Source: Trissonchulus latispiculum (lineage: Eukaryota; Nematoda; Enoplea; Enoplida; Ironidae). From it: DNA of 64,000 nt. Under the pieces are notes generated by a model. It worked only from the letters and a program-made list of their open reading frames with translations. It was not told where the DNA came from and did no database searches. A program made the position numbers and the translations under genes. The DNA lies in NCBI GenBank assembly GCA_030248195.1, contig JASAND010017873.1:1-64000 (forward strand), read 5' to 3'. Shown here piece after piece: positions 24,244-35,566 of the stretch; within the stretch, counting starts at the first letter, position 1, and every line of letters begins with the position of its first letter.

Positions 24244-24755
24244 CAAGAGTACATAATAACTAAGAGTGTGACAAGCGTCACACTCTTAGTTATCAAGCAG
24301 AAAACATCATCTGCACAATAACGGCCTACCCCCCCACAACTGAGTACCTGGTGACCCCCCCACAACTGAGTACCAGGTACACAATTGTGCACGAGCACTC
24401 GCTTGTGACCCCCCCCCACAACTGAGTACCAGGTACACAATTGTGCACGAGCACTCGCTTGTATGTTTACATGTTGAAGCCAAAAAGTGGCCAGCTGCTG
24501 ATAGAATGTTTTTGGCTTCAACATGTAAACATACAAGCGAGTGCTCGTGCACAATTGTGTACCTGGTACTCAGTTGTGGGGGGGGGGTCACAAGCGAGTG
24601 CTCGTGCACAATTGTGTACCTGGTACTCAGTTGTGGGGGGGGGTCACCAGGTACTCAGTTGTGGGGGGGGTAGGCCGTTATTGTGCAGATGATGTTTTCT
24701 GCTTGATAACTAAGAGTGTGACGTTTGTCACACTCTTAGTTATTATGTACTCTTG
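24244..24755. mobile_element. Palindromic foldback element with 7-bp target duplication, copy 2
   Basis: Same family as 6979-7394: ends caagagtacataat.. with the inner palindrome gagtgtgac..gtcacactc. The flanks atcccat at 24237-24243 and 24756-24762 are a perfect 7-bp repeat. The arms contain two or three tandem units of acaactgagtaccaggtaca then caattgtgcacgagcactcg, mirrored on the other side. The centre is near 24498. Confidence 0.85.
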
Positions 24756-25639
24756 ATCCCATGCATCTTGATAGATAAGATCTCAGTTCCGATTACTACG
24801 TTGTTTCGACGATAATTTTTCCAAAGTATTTCCATCCAAGAAGCTATTAATATAAGATGAAATCTGATAGTTTGCCAAAAACTAAAATTAAATAATAGCT
24901 ATCAATACCTTTATTTACTACATTAGCATTGGAAAAATTTATACTTTCCACATGAAATCTAAATGGGGGCCGGTTTGGGGGCCGTGACCGACACCGGCCC
25001 CCGGGGTCGTGTTGGGCCCGGTCCCCCGATTTGGGGGGCCGGGCCGTGGGCCGGCCCCCGAAAACAAAATGGGGGCCGGGCCGTTTGGGGGGCCGGCCCC
25101 ACCACCGACCCCCGAACAACCCTAGTAACCACTTGGTGCGTATCGCACTAGTCTGTCATTAGACAAAAAGCGGTACAGTTTATTTTAACTTTTGCTCAGC
25201 TTAACCTTTAATCAGGAGTTATGCATTCCTTTGCTGGTATGTATACTTCAGTTTAGGCTTGGCACATACAGATACAGGGGCAACATCGAAGAGTTGCCGT
25301 AAATCATCAAATACTTAATGCTTACCTTGTCAACTTTGACCTTGAGAAAGAGCCAACACGAATACACCTTAGTTATTATTTTGTAACCTTATTTTGTATT
25401 TATACCTGTATTTTGTAACATTATTATTATAACCTTTCCAGAAAACTTAAAACATTTGCCGAAAACCGCTATTAAAACATTTCTTAAAATAGATATTAAA
25501 TCTTCTATATACGATTTACACAAAAACTTAGCCGTCCTCAAAAGTCAGTCTACGTAGACTTTCCAAAATTAGGCTAAATTCCAAATGCTAAATTCAAATT
25601 TCCGAGTTTTAAAATTGCACAAAATAAACATTGATTAAA

Positions 25640-25740
25640 GTTTCAAACAGCCAAAATTAACACCAGAACTGGTGCGGTTCCAAAAGCCGCCGGTTCCAGT
25701 TCTAAAAATCCTACGGTTCTTTTGGAACCGATCCCAGCAA
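25640..25740. repeat. hAT-like right end remnant
   Basis: ggttcc/ggaacc repeats ending ggaaccgatcccagcaa at 25721-25737 resemble the terminus of the hAT family at 27936-35150. No partner end with a matching duplication was found. Confidence 0.4.
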
Positions 25741-26230
25741 TTTCAAAATAGTTTTTGACTACTTTTTTACAATCTGTCGAAAAAAGATGTTGTCTGTCTC
25801 CACATTTTAGCAAAATGTTGGGTACATCTTAGGTAACAGAGCTTACCAATATACTAAGTATATAATTCTCAATCCAGACAAAAATTTTGCTATTGCCTTT
25901 CAGAAAGCGAACGTCACAACTTTAGTAAATAACAAGCATAGCTTACTGTGTCAAAAATAAAACTTTCCTCGACCAATTTCAGACCGTACAATAAAATTTG
26001 CTCATCGATTTAACAGTATAGGGTCAACTATTACAAAGGTTAATCATTGAAATGCAGCTATCTCGGGGCCGATGGTTTTTGAGATCGAAAAATACGTACA
26101 TAGGAAGAAACAAATTTGGCCGCTACACTTGCATGCTGAAGCTCGAAAACACAATTACTCACTTGGTTCAAAGTGCGTCTGTTGCAAGTTTTTGAACACA
26201 AACATAGGTTGCAAATTTCTTTGAACTGAT

Positions 26231-26337
26231 GGGTCCAATTTGTGGGGGGGGGGGTCAGCCGTTAGCGAACCGAGCAGTTTTTTCTCTGATAACAGAGACT
26301 AGTCTACAAGTGTCACACTCTTATCATTAGGTACTCT
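26231..26337. mobile_element. Solo right half of the 7-bp-duplication palindrome family
   Basis: It reads G run, tcagccgttagcg, ..gtgtcacactcttatcatta, ggtactcttg, matching the right arm of 6979-7394. The left arm is missing, so the copy is broken. Confidence 0.6.
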
Positions 26338-26569
26338 TGATACTTGACTTTTTAATAAGATTGCACGTCAGTTAGGGAAAAAACCAAATAGTGAATCCCT
26401 AACCGGTGAATACTCAAACTGTTAATTGAAACTGTGCGGGTTAGAGTTGTTGGCCGGCCGAGGAAAACCCGGCCGGCCGGCCCACTACGTCGACAATCCG
26501 GCCGGCCGGCCCACTATATCGACAATCCGGCCGGTCGGGTCAGAAGCACCCGGCCGGTGTCGTATAATA

Positions 26570-26815
26570 TTTTCACCCCCATCATATTTTCACCCCCTTA
26601 AGGTATAATATTTTCACCCCCATTGTATTTTCACCCCATCATATTTTCACCCCCTTAAGGTATAATATTTTCACCCCCCATTGTATTTTCACCCCCATCA
26701 TATTTTCACCCCTTAAGGTATAATATTTCCACCCCCCATTATATTTACACCCCCATCATTTTTTACCCTCATAATATTTTCACCCCCATTATATTTTCGC
26801 CCCATCATTTTTCAA
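26570..26815. repeat. Minisatellite of tattttcacccccatca units (left subterminal)
   Basis: About a dozen irregular copies of tattttcaccccc with spacers catca, cattg and ttaaggtataa. The same array appears inverted at 35310-35475 near the other end, so it is part of the element's long inverted terminus. Confidence 0.9.
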
Positions 26816-26845
26816 CCATCTACCGTTTATCTTTATACTGCATAT

Positions 26846-27764
26846 ACTCTGTCTGCCAAAGGAACAAAGCTGAAACAGAAAGTCAATGGTGCATTGCTCA
26901 AGCCATTTGTTGAAGAATCAGTTGCCGAACATGAAACCAAACGCCGTCGTCTTTCAACAGAGAGTGATTACAGCGAAGAAATGGATGTTTGCAGCCTTGC
27001 CCTTGACGTTCAGGAAGAGGATCCAGTTCAGATCGTGAAGCCATGGATAACCATTGGGAATATTCGTATGTCAGAAGAATGATCGGGATGATCTGGAAAA
27101 TGGAAAGTGGTTAAGCGATAGTCATATAAATGCTGCTCAGCATCTACTGTGCCGCCAGCATCGTGCCGTCAATGGATTTCAAGATACGCTCTTAGGAGCA
27201 CATGCACTGGGATATAAATCCATCACAGGACCGAGTGCTCAAATTCACCATGTTTCTGGAAATCATTGGATTTTATCAACGAATATTGGTGGCAACGTTA
27301 GGATTTATGATTCAATGCCTTTTTCGATGACATCAATGCTAAGACGAGAAATTTCAACCATATACAAGGACATGAAAGACGCTGACAACTGTATTCGAGT
27401 ATTGGTTACTCCATGTCAGCGACAAAAGGGGGCAGATGATTGTGGCTTGTTTGCAATAGTTAATATGGTTGAAATTCTTGAAGGCCGGTTGCCAGAAAAT
27501 GAAGTATACCATCAGAAAAAAATGCGTCAACATTTGCTAACCAGTTTCAACGCCGGAAAGATTTCACAATTTCCAGGAAAAGCAGTGGAAGTCCTGTTCA
27601 TGGAAGAACAACTTGTCTGGGTCGCCACCTACTGCAAATGTCGACAGTATCTGCCATCATCAACCATTGTCCAATGTGCCTCTTGTAAGGAGTGGTGGCA
27701 GCAGTCGTGCGCCGGATTTACTCAGGAGAAACTACCACGCCGCTTTGTTTGTGCTAATTGCTAG
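26846..27764 (+). CDS. Ulp1-type cysteine protease domain with C-terminal PHD-like finger (partial gene, probable 3' exons)
   Basis: Two frames join if a 40-nt intron (27035 GTGAAG to 27074 TCAG) is removed, giving ..EEDPVQI-KNDRDDLENG. Before it lies a basic segment (TKRRRLSTE) that could be nuclear. The protease domain has the family pattern KWLSDSHINAAQHLL, then catalytic His in NHWIL, Asp in IYDSM, Gln in CQRQ and Cys in ADDCG: the full His-Asp-Gln-Cys set. Such enzymes cleave SUMO or similar modifiers. The end is a PHD-like zinc finger, YCKC..QCASC..SCAG..CANC; the usual zinc-binding His before SC is Gln. The 5' end is not defined: the frame is open back to about 26828 without a clear Met, so upstream exons are missing or lost. 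Ulp1/PHD genes recur as cargo in eukaryotic transposons, which fits its place inside hAT-like ends. Confidence 0.65.
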
Positions 27765-28532
27765 CTGTAAAAACATTAATCTGTATGTATCCTTGCCGCT
27801 TTTGTTAGTATGTACTCTATATAACTAAAGTAATGCTGTGGTTCTATTGCTGTCTTTGCTAGTACTTTGTGAAAATGTCTGACAATCTTCTTTTTCATTC
27901 TACGATGTCGAGCTCATTTTCGTGTATGTATCTGTTAGAGTTGGGACCGGTTCCACTAGAACCGGTTGGAACCGGAACCGGAACCGGAACCGAACCGGAA
28001 CGAATTTTAGAACCGGAACCGGAACCGGAACCGGTAGGATTTGGAACCGGTCGGTTCCACTCTTAAAAATGGACTTTAACTAATTTTTTGCAGGAGTTTA
28101 AATTTTCAAAAGCTGGATTTTGTTTTTGTGGTTGCCATTCACTGTTGCCATTCATATTGTCTTTTTCAAGCTAGTGACTGAAATTGAAACTAAACATCTA
28201 GTTTGAACTGAAACTAAGCAAATTTAGACCTGAAGGCAAAATATGTAGGATGAGGAAAATAATTACGAGTTTCAAACTAAACGTGAAATGAAGGTACAAC
28301 TATTGGAACTGAAACTGAAGCTGACACTCCATAGAATAAATTTAGACCCTAAACTGAAAACGACTGCTTCAGCTACCACTGAAGGTGACACAAACTCACC
28401 GCTTCCCCTTTTCAGGCGATCGAGGCACGTTTCAGGTTTCACTGAAGCCGAGGCATAGAATTAAGAAAAATTTCAAATGTTTCTTTGAATCAAGACTAGT
28501 GACATTATCCCGTCTGTTACGACAAAAATTAA

Positions 28533-29171
28533 ATGTTACACATTAAACTTCTGCCAAAATTTCATAAAAATCCTATAAAGTTTCGTACAATTGTTTCCAG
28601 TAAAGTTGCTGTAACTAATAGCTTATCTAGAGATATTGGTTATTCTTTGAAGACAATTTTAAAAAGAATGAAGTCATACAGTAACACAATTGCTAGATGT
28701 AATGGAGGTTGTAATCCTTTTTGGATAGTTGATAGCAGTAAACCTATAGTTAATTGTTTACGACAAATTTCTATGCAAAACAAAGCAAAATCAGTTTATA
28801 CTTTCGATTTTTCGCAGTTATATACAAATTTAAATCACGACAAAATTATTGAAGCAATAACTGCAATAGCTAAAATTGCTTTTGGACATAACCAAAGAAA
28901 ATTAAATTTCGGTTTTAAATCAGCTTATTTCAGTGAAAACAAATCTAGTAGATGCGTAAACTATGAAACCTTTTGTGAAATGTGTAAATGGTTGGTAAAC
29001 AATGCATATTTTTGTGTAGGTGGTAAAGTTTTTAGGCAGAAGATAGGTATCCCGATGGGTACAAGTTGTGGTCCTTTCTTAGCTAATCTTGTATTGTTTT
29101 ACTACGAATTCAAATTTATTAAACTTTTGACTAATAGAAACGATTATAAAAAAATCGCAAAAATCGCTTAA
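28533..29171 (+). pseudogene. Penelope-like element reverse transcriptase, truncated at both ends
   Basis: The 212-residue frame contains LPKFHKNPIKFRTIVSS (the PK.HKNP..R.IVS block typical of Penelope-like RTs), motif A in YTFDFSQLYTNLNH and motif B in GIPMGTSCGPFLANL. It ends after FIKLLTNRNDYK with unrelated sequence, before motif C (YxDD), so it lacks the second part of the active site. A stop codon lies just before the first Met, indicating 5' loss. Penelope-like elements are reverse-transcribing retroelements, some with GIY-YIG endonuclease; none is visible here. Confidence 0.8.
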
Positions 29172-32100
29172 AATCGCTTTTAAAAGTACTCATAGGAAAA
29201 ATTGCTGCCACAAGGGGTACCGAAATTTGCTTCCACAAGGGTCAGTGAAATTTGACCTCCCGTTCAGCGTTCAGGTATGCTCGTCTACCCCTTTGGGGGG
29301 ATAAAGTTCATTTGGGAACACTTATATTCATAACATTCGTAGACGTGTTTGGTTTATCATGCATCAAAATTCATTTTTCAATTCAGCTTTTCGTTAGCTT
29401 ACATATTGTAAGATGAAGTTGTTAGATTGAGCTATCGAAAAGCTCCAACATTTGAGCAAAAATGGTGACAAACTTTTTGGATCCCGTTTGTCTGCCCTGA
29501 AAATCTTTTAAATTTTTAAAAAATTGACTGAAAGTTTCACCAAATTTTAAGATAATAAATCAATAATAGACAGATCTGTCCGGGGATTTTTCTTTCACAA
29601 GAAGTTTCTATGTTCTAAATATTCGAAAATAGAAAAATCTCATCTATGCTCTATTTATCGAACATTGAAGAATAGAAATTAGAAATTTTAGGCTCTAAAT
29701 TCTAAATAAATTGAAAAAAGATTTTAGGATTTAGAACCATAGAATTTCAGTTGTCCGGGGATTCTAGTATCATTTCTAATTTCTAAAAATTTCAAGAAGA
29801 TATTTTAGAAATATACTCTAAATTTCAAAGATTTCAAAAAGGATTATAAGAAATTTAAACATTCCACTTCTGTTTCCTATAATTTGTAAAATTAGACTTT
29901 AGAATTTAGGAATTAGGATTTAGAAAACTTTGCTTTTGTTCTAAATTCTAAAATCCAAATGCACTTATAGTTACTCGAGTACAAGTTGTAGGACCTTAAC
30001 TGTCAATTTTTAGACTTTAGAACTTAGAACTTGTTAAATTTTTGACATTAGACATTTCATATTGATTCAAGCTCCACGTGATAAGCTCAACCAATAAGAA
30101 TCGCCGATGCGAACACAGAGCTAGTCAGCCTTGCTAGTTTATAAATAGTAGGATTAACTAAAAGCAGTGCCTATTGTACAGTTAGCTTTATAGTTTGTTC
30201 ATGGTCCTAATAGAACTCAAAAAACAAAGAAAAACTTAATAAGTTTTGTAAATCCTGTCAATTGAACTAGATGGAAGTTTATTTGACCTGACTATGTATA
30301 TTAGAATTAGACGTATCTCGTGCACGTGATCTTTTACATCATCCCAAGTTCGTCACTTTAGGTCAGGGTTGGCTTTTTCCGGAAAAAAGATTGCCGAAGA
30401 AAAAGATTGCCGGAAAAACCGTTTTTTCCTTTTTTTTACCGATCACCTCAAAATTCACCAATGTGCTAAAAGTTGCGTTATTTCATGTTTCTACATGCAT
30501 AGAAGCTGTTTTCAAGATATTTTATAACCCCACCGGGTAGTGCACTTACACAAGCGCTTACAAAGGTTCCAGTATTGATTACAGGAATCTTCAGCAGACG
30601 ATACTGTATAGTAAACTACAGGTGACTTATGTATACGTTGACGGTTCTGCTAGACCTGGTCTGTGGTTTTCGTAGGTAACACACCTCGTAAAGTAAACAA
30701 TAAAAGGAGTATTAGCAGTTTTTGAAATACTTTGTACTTTGGAATCTCACTCGGTACTTTATTGTCTCACTCAGTTGGTACTTTGAGGAGACTAAATTTT
30801 TGTATATTTAATGTTACAATTTGCCAGAATTTGCAATATACATATATTTGATAAATTGTTCAGACACTGCTGAAGAAAGAACAAATCTTTGTTTGTTTTA
30901 TTCACAATAAACTTTTCGTTTTGTGGTGTGTTTGTTTGTATATTTAACATTTTTAGCCACAAATTATTTAAAACTAGGTTTAATATCTACACAAAATTTT
31001 GCAGAAATTGCAAATTTTTAAAGATTTTAGCAAAAATTAGTTAAAATATAAATTAAAATTCAAGGTTTTTAGATTCTATTCAAAGATTTTTTAATTTGAT
31101 TTAATTAATTCTTAGTTTTGATTGTTAAGTCGCAGTTAGTATCAAAGAACTTAAACAATTCATGAAAACTTTTTTCAATAGTTTCAATTCAATTCAATTC
31201 AGTTTCAATTCTAAAGTCTAATTTTACAAATTATAGGAAACAGAAGTGGAATGTTTAAATTTCTTATAATCCTTTTTGAAATCTTTGAAATTTAGAGTAT
31301 ATTTCTAAAATATCTTCTTGAAATTTTTAGAAATTAGAAATGATACTAGAATCCCCGGACACAGTTTCTTCAGAAAAATTCTTAATTTCTAAACTCCAAC
31401 AATCTAAATTTAAAAACTTTAATTTGCCCGTACAAATTAGAACTTTTAAAATTTTTGAATTTCTAAATTCTATGTTTGCAGTTTTCACCAATCATTGAAG
31501 ACCTAGAACCAAGCCAACCAATCAGCAGCGACGTGATTTCGAAACAGCTCTTCAAACAGAACAGTCCTTAGTTGTTGGCGTTGCTTGTTACAAGAGGAAG
31601 TGATAATAAAAAGCACTTTATTTTATAGAGAAAATTATGCAGTTATCTAATCTTTTCTTTGGAACGGTCATGCGGATGATTTGGTAACCGAAATATAACA
31701 AAAATTACCTTACTATCATAGTGTTAAAAAATATAACTCTGTTTACGTTAATGTTGAGTCATCCAGAGGACAGTATATAGAATTTCTCGAGTTCTCAAGT
31801 TGCAAGTCTCAAGACTGAACTGTGGATCTCAAGTGTTTCACATGTATTTTCCTCAAACTCGAAACCTTCCTGCACTCTTAGAAATGTTTCAGTATAAACA
31901 AAACGAATCACTTGTAGATCTAAATACAAAAGCTTTTGAGAAAATACAGGTTAAGTATTGTTAATTTCCACAGGACATCGTTGGTAGTTTCTATCGGATA
32001 TACCTTAGTAGAATGGATAACAAGTTAGTCTAGTATTCACTGGTTAACACATTTACTCTACCGCTTATTACTCGATACGCTGATAACACATATTGAACGT

Positions 32101-33300
32101 GTAAGCATGCGACAATGATCATAATTTTCGACGACTGAAATTTTTTCGAATGTTTTCACATTTTTATTCGTCAACACCCCGTGGGTGAGTTTTTGTAATG
32201 GCCTTTCCCTGCCGAGGATATTTTGAGAGCGGCCGTTCCCACCGCAACTGCTCCCCCAATTCCATTAACAGGTCGCTCCAGTGTAAATTACAGGTGTCTT
32301 ATAAAAACTACAGGTTTGGTATCTGATTTGGGATTGTCGAAAAAGTCGAACAAAACTACAGGTTTCTACAGAAATCTCCTGTAATTTTTACTATTCGAGA
32401 GGCCAGTAAAAAATAGAAAAGTTACTGTTAGAGTAATCAAGACTGTTTTCATAGTCTTTCACATATGCCTTCACACAGTATTAAATTGTGGTAAATTTAC
32501 TACAGTTCAAAATCAGCTGGTTCATTTTCTTCATCATAAGCAAAGCAACATGGTCTGCAGCGATAATTTCATTAAATATTCTTGAGTCTATTTGAGACGT
32601 ACCTATATATCCTTTATACTCGTGAAAGCGCAATGAACAATTAGCAATTATTATGCACTGCTTCTGAGCTTTTGCTGCCAAAACTGAACATATTCAGCTT
32701 TTATTGTTTTAATCAACTTCACTTTAATTACCCAGAATTCACCTTGAAAACTTCACGTCAACTACCCGTAATTCAGCTTATAAATATTTATTATTTATTA
32801 CCATGAATTAATGTAATTTTTGTCATATAATGGTTTCGTTTTTGTGTAAGTGCAACTGGATTTTGAAGTAAAGAGAAAAAGAGGATAAATCCTAGTTTTG
32901 AGTTACAAGAGTTACTCAAGTTAAAATAGGTAAAACTTCAATGTTAATTTTAGCTCAAACATTGATTGATTGACATTGATAAAGTCATAGTTCGTACAGA
33001 TAAATGAAAGTAAATTCACAAATAATTCTAAAAAAGAAACTTTCATTCATGGTGTTATAACAAACTACAAAGCACTTGTCAATTTTAATCAATTAATTTT
33101 ATTTATTGCAAAACCTGTGAATTGTGATAGCTATTCCGGTTTTTGTTGTGCTAGCTACCATAGCAGTCGAAAAATCCATTTGCCCTCAAATGTGAAAGCT
33201 AAAGTTTAAAGAAGAATCATCGCGTTTTCCAAGTTATGTTTCGATTAAGCTGCATTTTAAAATTTCGAAACTATAAGCCAGAGCTTAGCTAAGATCTCGG
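29172..33300. other. Non-coding AT-rich interior of the inner hAT
   Basis: There is no gene. An inverted pair lies at 29752-29907 and 31211-31361, each bounded outside by tgtccggggatt; a third end-like copy occurs at 29577. The 1.3 kb between the arms is AT-rich with no frame of interest. A ttggctttttccggaaaaa motif at 30370 recurs at 58743. Confidence 0.6.
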
Positions 33301-33329
33301 TTGTTGTTATTATTGTTAGTAACTATGAA

Positions 33330-33465
33330 ATTGTGCCGGTGCAAATCTTCCCCCCGGGGGAAGATTTGCACCGGTGCAAAACTTCCGGGGGGAAGAATTG
33401 CACCGGTGCAAATCTTCCAGGGGGAAGTTTTGCACGGGGGGAAGATTTGCACCGTGACAACGCTA
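33330..33465. repeat. Tandem palindromic repeat of ttgcaccggtgcaa
   Basis: Units of gaagatttgcaccggtgcaa separated by C or G runs (ccccccggggg) repeat about four times in both orientations. This would form a cruciform cluster. Confidence 0.85.
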
Positions 33466-33634
33466 CTTTTTGAAGTCATGTAAACACAACAATTTTAATA
33501 ACCTTTTAGACATTTCACCATTAAATTCTTGGATACACATTTTCTAAATAGACGTTTTTGTTTAGGTTTATATGTTGTCACACAATTCTTGTTTCATGTT
33601 TATATATGTGTCAATTAACTTTCACTAGTTTGAG

Positions 33635-33762
33635 GCGACCGGCGGCGAAACTAATTTTGGTATATATTTTTGGGGGATTTTGTAAAAGTATTTTAAAAAC
33701 TGAATTCCACACTCCTCCACTGATGAGCCGCGGGTGTGAGAATTGAGTCTGGTAGAGGTCGC
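33635..33762 (+). ncRNA. Hammerhead-like motif with permuted strand order, diverged copy
   Basis: In order: gcgacc (P1, 33635), gcgg-c-gaa-act (stem II 3' side, core, stem III 5' side, 33642-33652), a 50-nt linker, aattccacac (P4, 33703-33712), tcctcca-ctgatga-g-ccgc (stem I 3' side, core, stem II 5' side, 33713-33731), gtgtgagaatt (P4, 33734-33744), agtc (stem III 3' side and cleavage C at 33749), tgg (stem I 5' side) and ggtcgc (P1, 33757-33762). P4 is 10 bp with one bulged A. Stem III is act/agt here but acc/ggt in the 60-kb copies, a compensatory change. Activity is not shown. Confidence 0.55.
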
Positions 33763-35309
33763 ATGCACTACTCATATAGTTTATGTTACAATATCTATGT
33801 ATTGCCTAATAATTGTATTATTGGCAACAATCATGTATGAACATTTTTATGTGTGTCAATGCTGTATTACAAGATGCCTATCAAAATAATTGATATAGCT
33901 CCGGAAATAGGTAACAGATAGTCGGGTATGTCCAAATACTTTTTCTTACATACTTGAAAAATTAGGAACATATTGTAAGGGAAAATTTCTACTTCCTTTA
34001 TTCTGGAAGGAATTTCGTAATTTTTTGTTTTCATGCTTCTGATTTTCAAATTTTGTTAAGTAATTTTGTGTGTATTACAAAATGCAGTAGTGAAAATGTC
34101 TCTAAATTAATTTTAACGAATTTTTGAAATTTTCTGTTCTAAAATTCCAATTGTAATTGATGAAAGACGGGCACTTTCGTTCTGACGTGAACGATACATC
34201 GCCGAATGAAAACTTTAACCAGCTTACATATTTGAATAATAACCTCATAGAAAAGATGAGAGCTCGATGGGATGTAGTCGGAAATTGAGAATATCTTCTC
34301 AAAAAATTGGTAAATGAAAGGTGGTGTTGTCAGCACGCAAGATTTAAGCAACATTTTTTTAAAAATAGTAAATTTTAGAGGAGTAGAAAACTTCGAAATT
34401 TGAGTACTTATATATTTTCTTATTTTTAAGCTAATCGGCAACGGAGACGAAAGTCAAATCAAAGTTCAAATACTGGAACAGCATGTAGAAGTATCTGTTA
34501 GCTATTTTGTGTAATCAAGCGACTGTACATTTCCTCGTTAAATATAACTTTAATATACATGTTCTTCTTTCCAATTTGGCTTTCAGCTTTTAAATATTTT
34601 AAATGCATTTAAATGTTTTGGAAACTATTTGCTTCTGAGTCTGTACTCTTTTTAAAGAAATAAAAATTTAAGCTCCAGTATATCTCAACTCAGCATGTTT
34701 TACTGAAACGTTGTGCAGTTTACAAGATTCTGTTCAGAAGGCGCTGTCTGCATTTAGATGCACAGTAGAATCTCACCGTGAATTATCGAAACAACTTGCT
34801 AAGTTTTAATTTTTTTACAAGTTTTAGTGTATGTTGTGCATATAGTAACAGCATTTGTAATGGAGCAAATTCAAGGTAAGGCAAAAACTTTAAAATTCCA
34901 AGTAAACAAAAAAGTTTAACCCAGTTGGTTATTATCGCATTACCTATTCCAATTGTTTTGCAGTATTACTTTATAATTTTGATTGTATAACCCTTGCTGG
35001 GGGCCTGCATCCAATATTAAATAATGTTAAAATGTAACTACGAATTTTGTACTTGGAACCGGGAACCGGAAGCTAGAACCGGAACCGGAACCGGTACTCT
35101 AGAACCGGAACCGGAACCGGTTTTGAAAATTGGAACCGGTCCCAACTCTAGTATCTGTCTCTTATCTCATCATGGTATCTCATTCTATGTATGTGTAAAC
35201 TTAATAAAATCCTGTACATAGCTGTGTAGCAGGCAAGAATCTAAACTTCTATTCATGTTATCACAATAATATGAAAAATGAAGAAAAACGTGACGCTGTG
35301 GAAATATGA

Positions 35310-35475
35310 TGAGGATGAAAATATTGTGGGTGAAAAATGATGGGGGTGAAAATATGATGGGGGTGAAAATATTATACCTTAAGGGGGTGAAAATATTTTA
35401 CCTTAAGGGGGTGAAAATATGATGGGGTGAAAATACGATGGGGGTGAAAATATGATGGGGTGAAAATATTATACG
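35310..35475. repeat. Minisatellite of gggggtgaaaatatgatg units (right subterminal)
   Basis: Inverted counterpart of the array at 26570-26815. It runs into gacaccggccggccgg at 35475-35490. Confidence 0.9.
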
Positions 35476-35566
35476 ACACCGGCCGGCCGGTCTTCAGAAA
35501 AAAGACTCTACCTGATTTATCTGTTGCCGAGTCAAAAAACCGGCCGGCAACAACACTAGTGCTGGT

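Larger units (their letters stand above)
22173..25124. mobile_element. hAT-like element, 2,952 bp, perfect 8-bp target duplication
   Basis: Terminal inverted repeat tagggttgt; the flanks gtaaccac at 22165-22172 and 25125-25132 are identical. Both subterminal regions (22195-22345 and 24963-25112) are very GC-rich with repeated ggccggcccc motifs in an otherwise AT-rich element. The inside carries a foldback with CTTT microsatellites (22909-23832) and a 7-bp-duplication palindrome (24244-24755). No hAT transposase frame remains. Confidence 0.85.
27936..35150. mobile_element. Inner hAT-like element, 7,215 bp, perfect 8-bp target duplication
   Basis: Perfect 19-bp ends tagagttgggaccggttcc; the flanks gtatctgt at 27928-27935 and 35151-35158 are identical. 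Subterminal ggaaccggaaccgg repeats occur at both ends (27950-28060, 35040-35135). It inserted downstream of the Ulp1/PHD gene inside the outer element. It carries a Penelope-like RT fragment (28533-29150), an inverted-repeat structure (29752-31361), a gcaccggtgc repeat (33330-33465) and a hammerhead-like motif (33635-33762), but no hAT transposase. Confidence 0.9.
26441..35558. mobile_element. Outer hAT-like element carrying an Ulp1/PHD gene
   Basis: Ends tagagttgttggccggccg and (reverse complement) tagtgttgttgccggccg. The flanks gtgcgggt (26433-26440) and gtgctggt (35559-35566) match at 7 of 8. Both subterminal regions hold ggccgg blocks and a tandem repeat of tattttcacccccatca (26570-26815; inverted at 35310-35475). 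After removing the inner hAT (27936-35150) the element is about 1.9 kb and contains only the Ulp1/PHD gene. No transposase is seen. Confidence 0.7.

Noticed and set aside
17911..25736. One large hAT from gtgctgggaccg to cgatcccagca
   Set aside because: The ends are complementary, but the flanks (acaatag and atttcaaa) show no duplication; they may come from separate elements.
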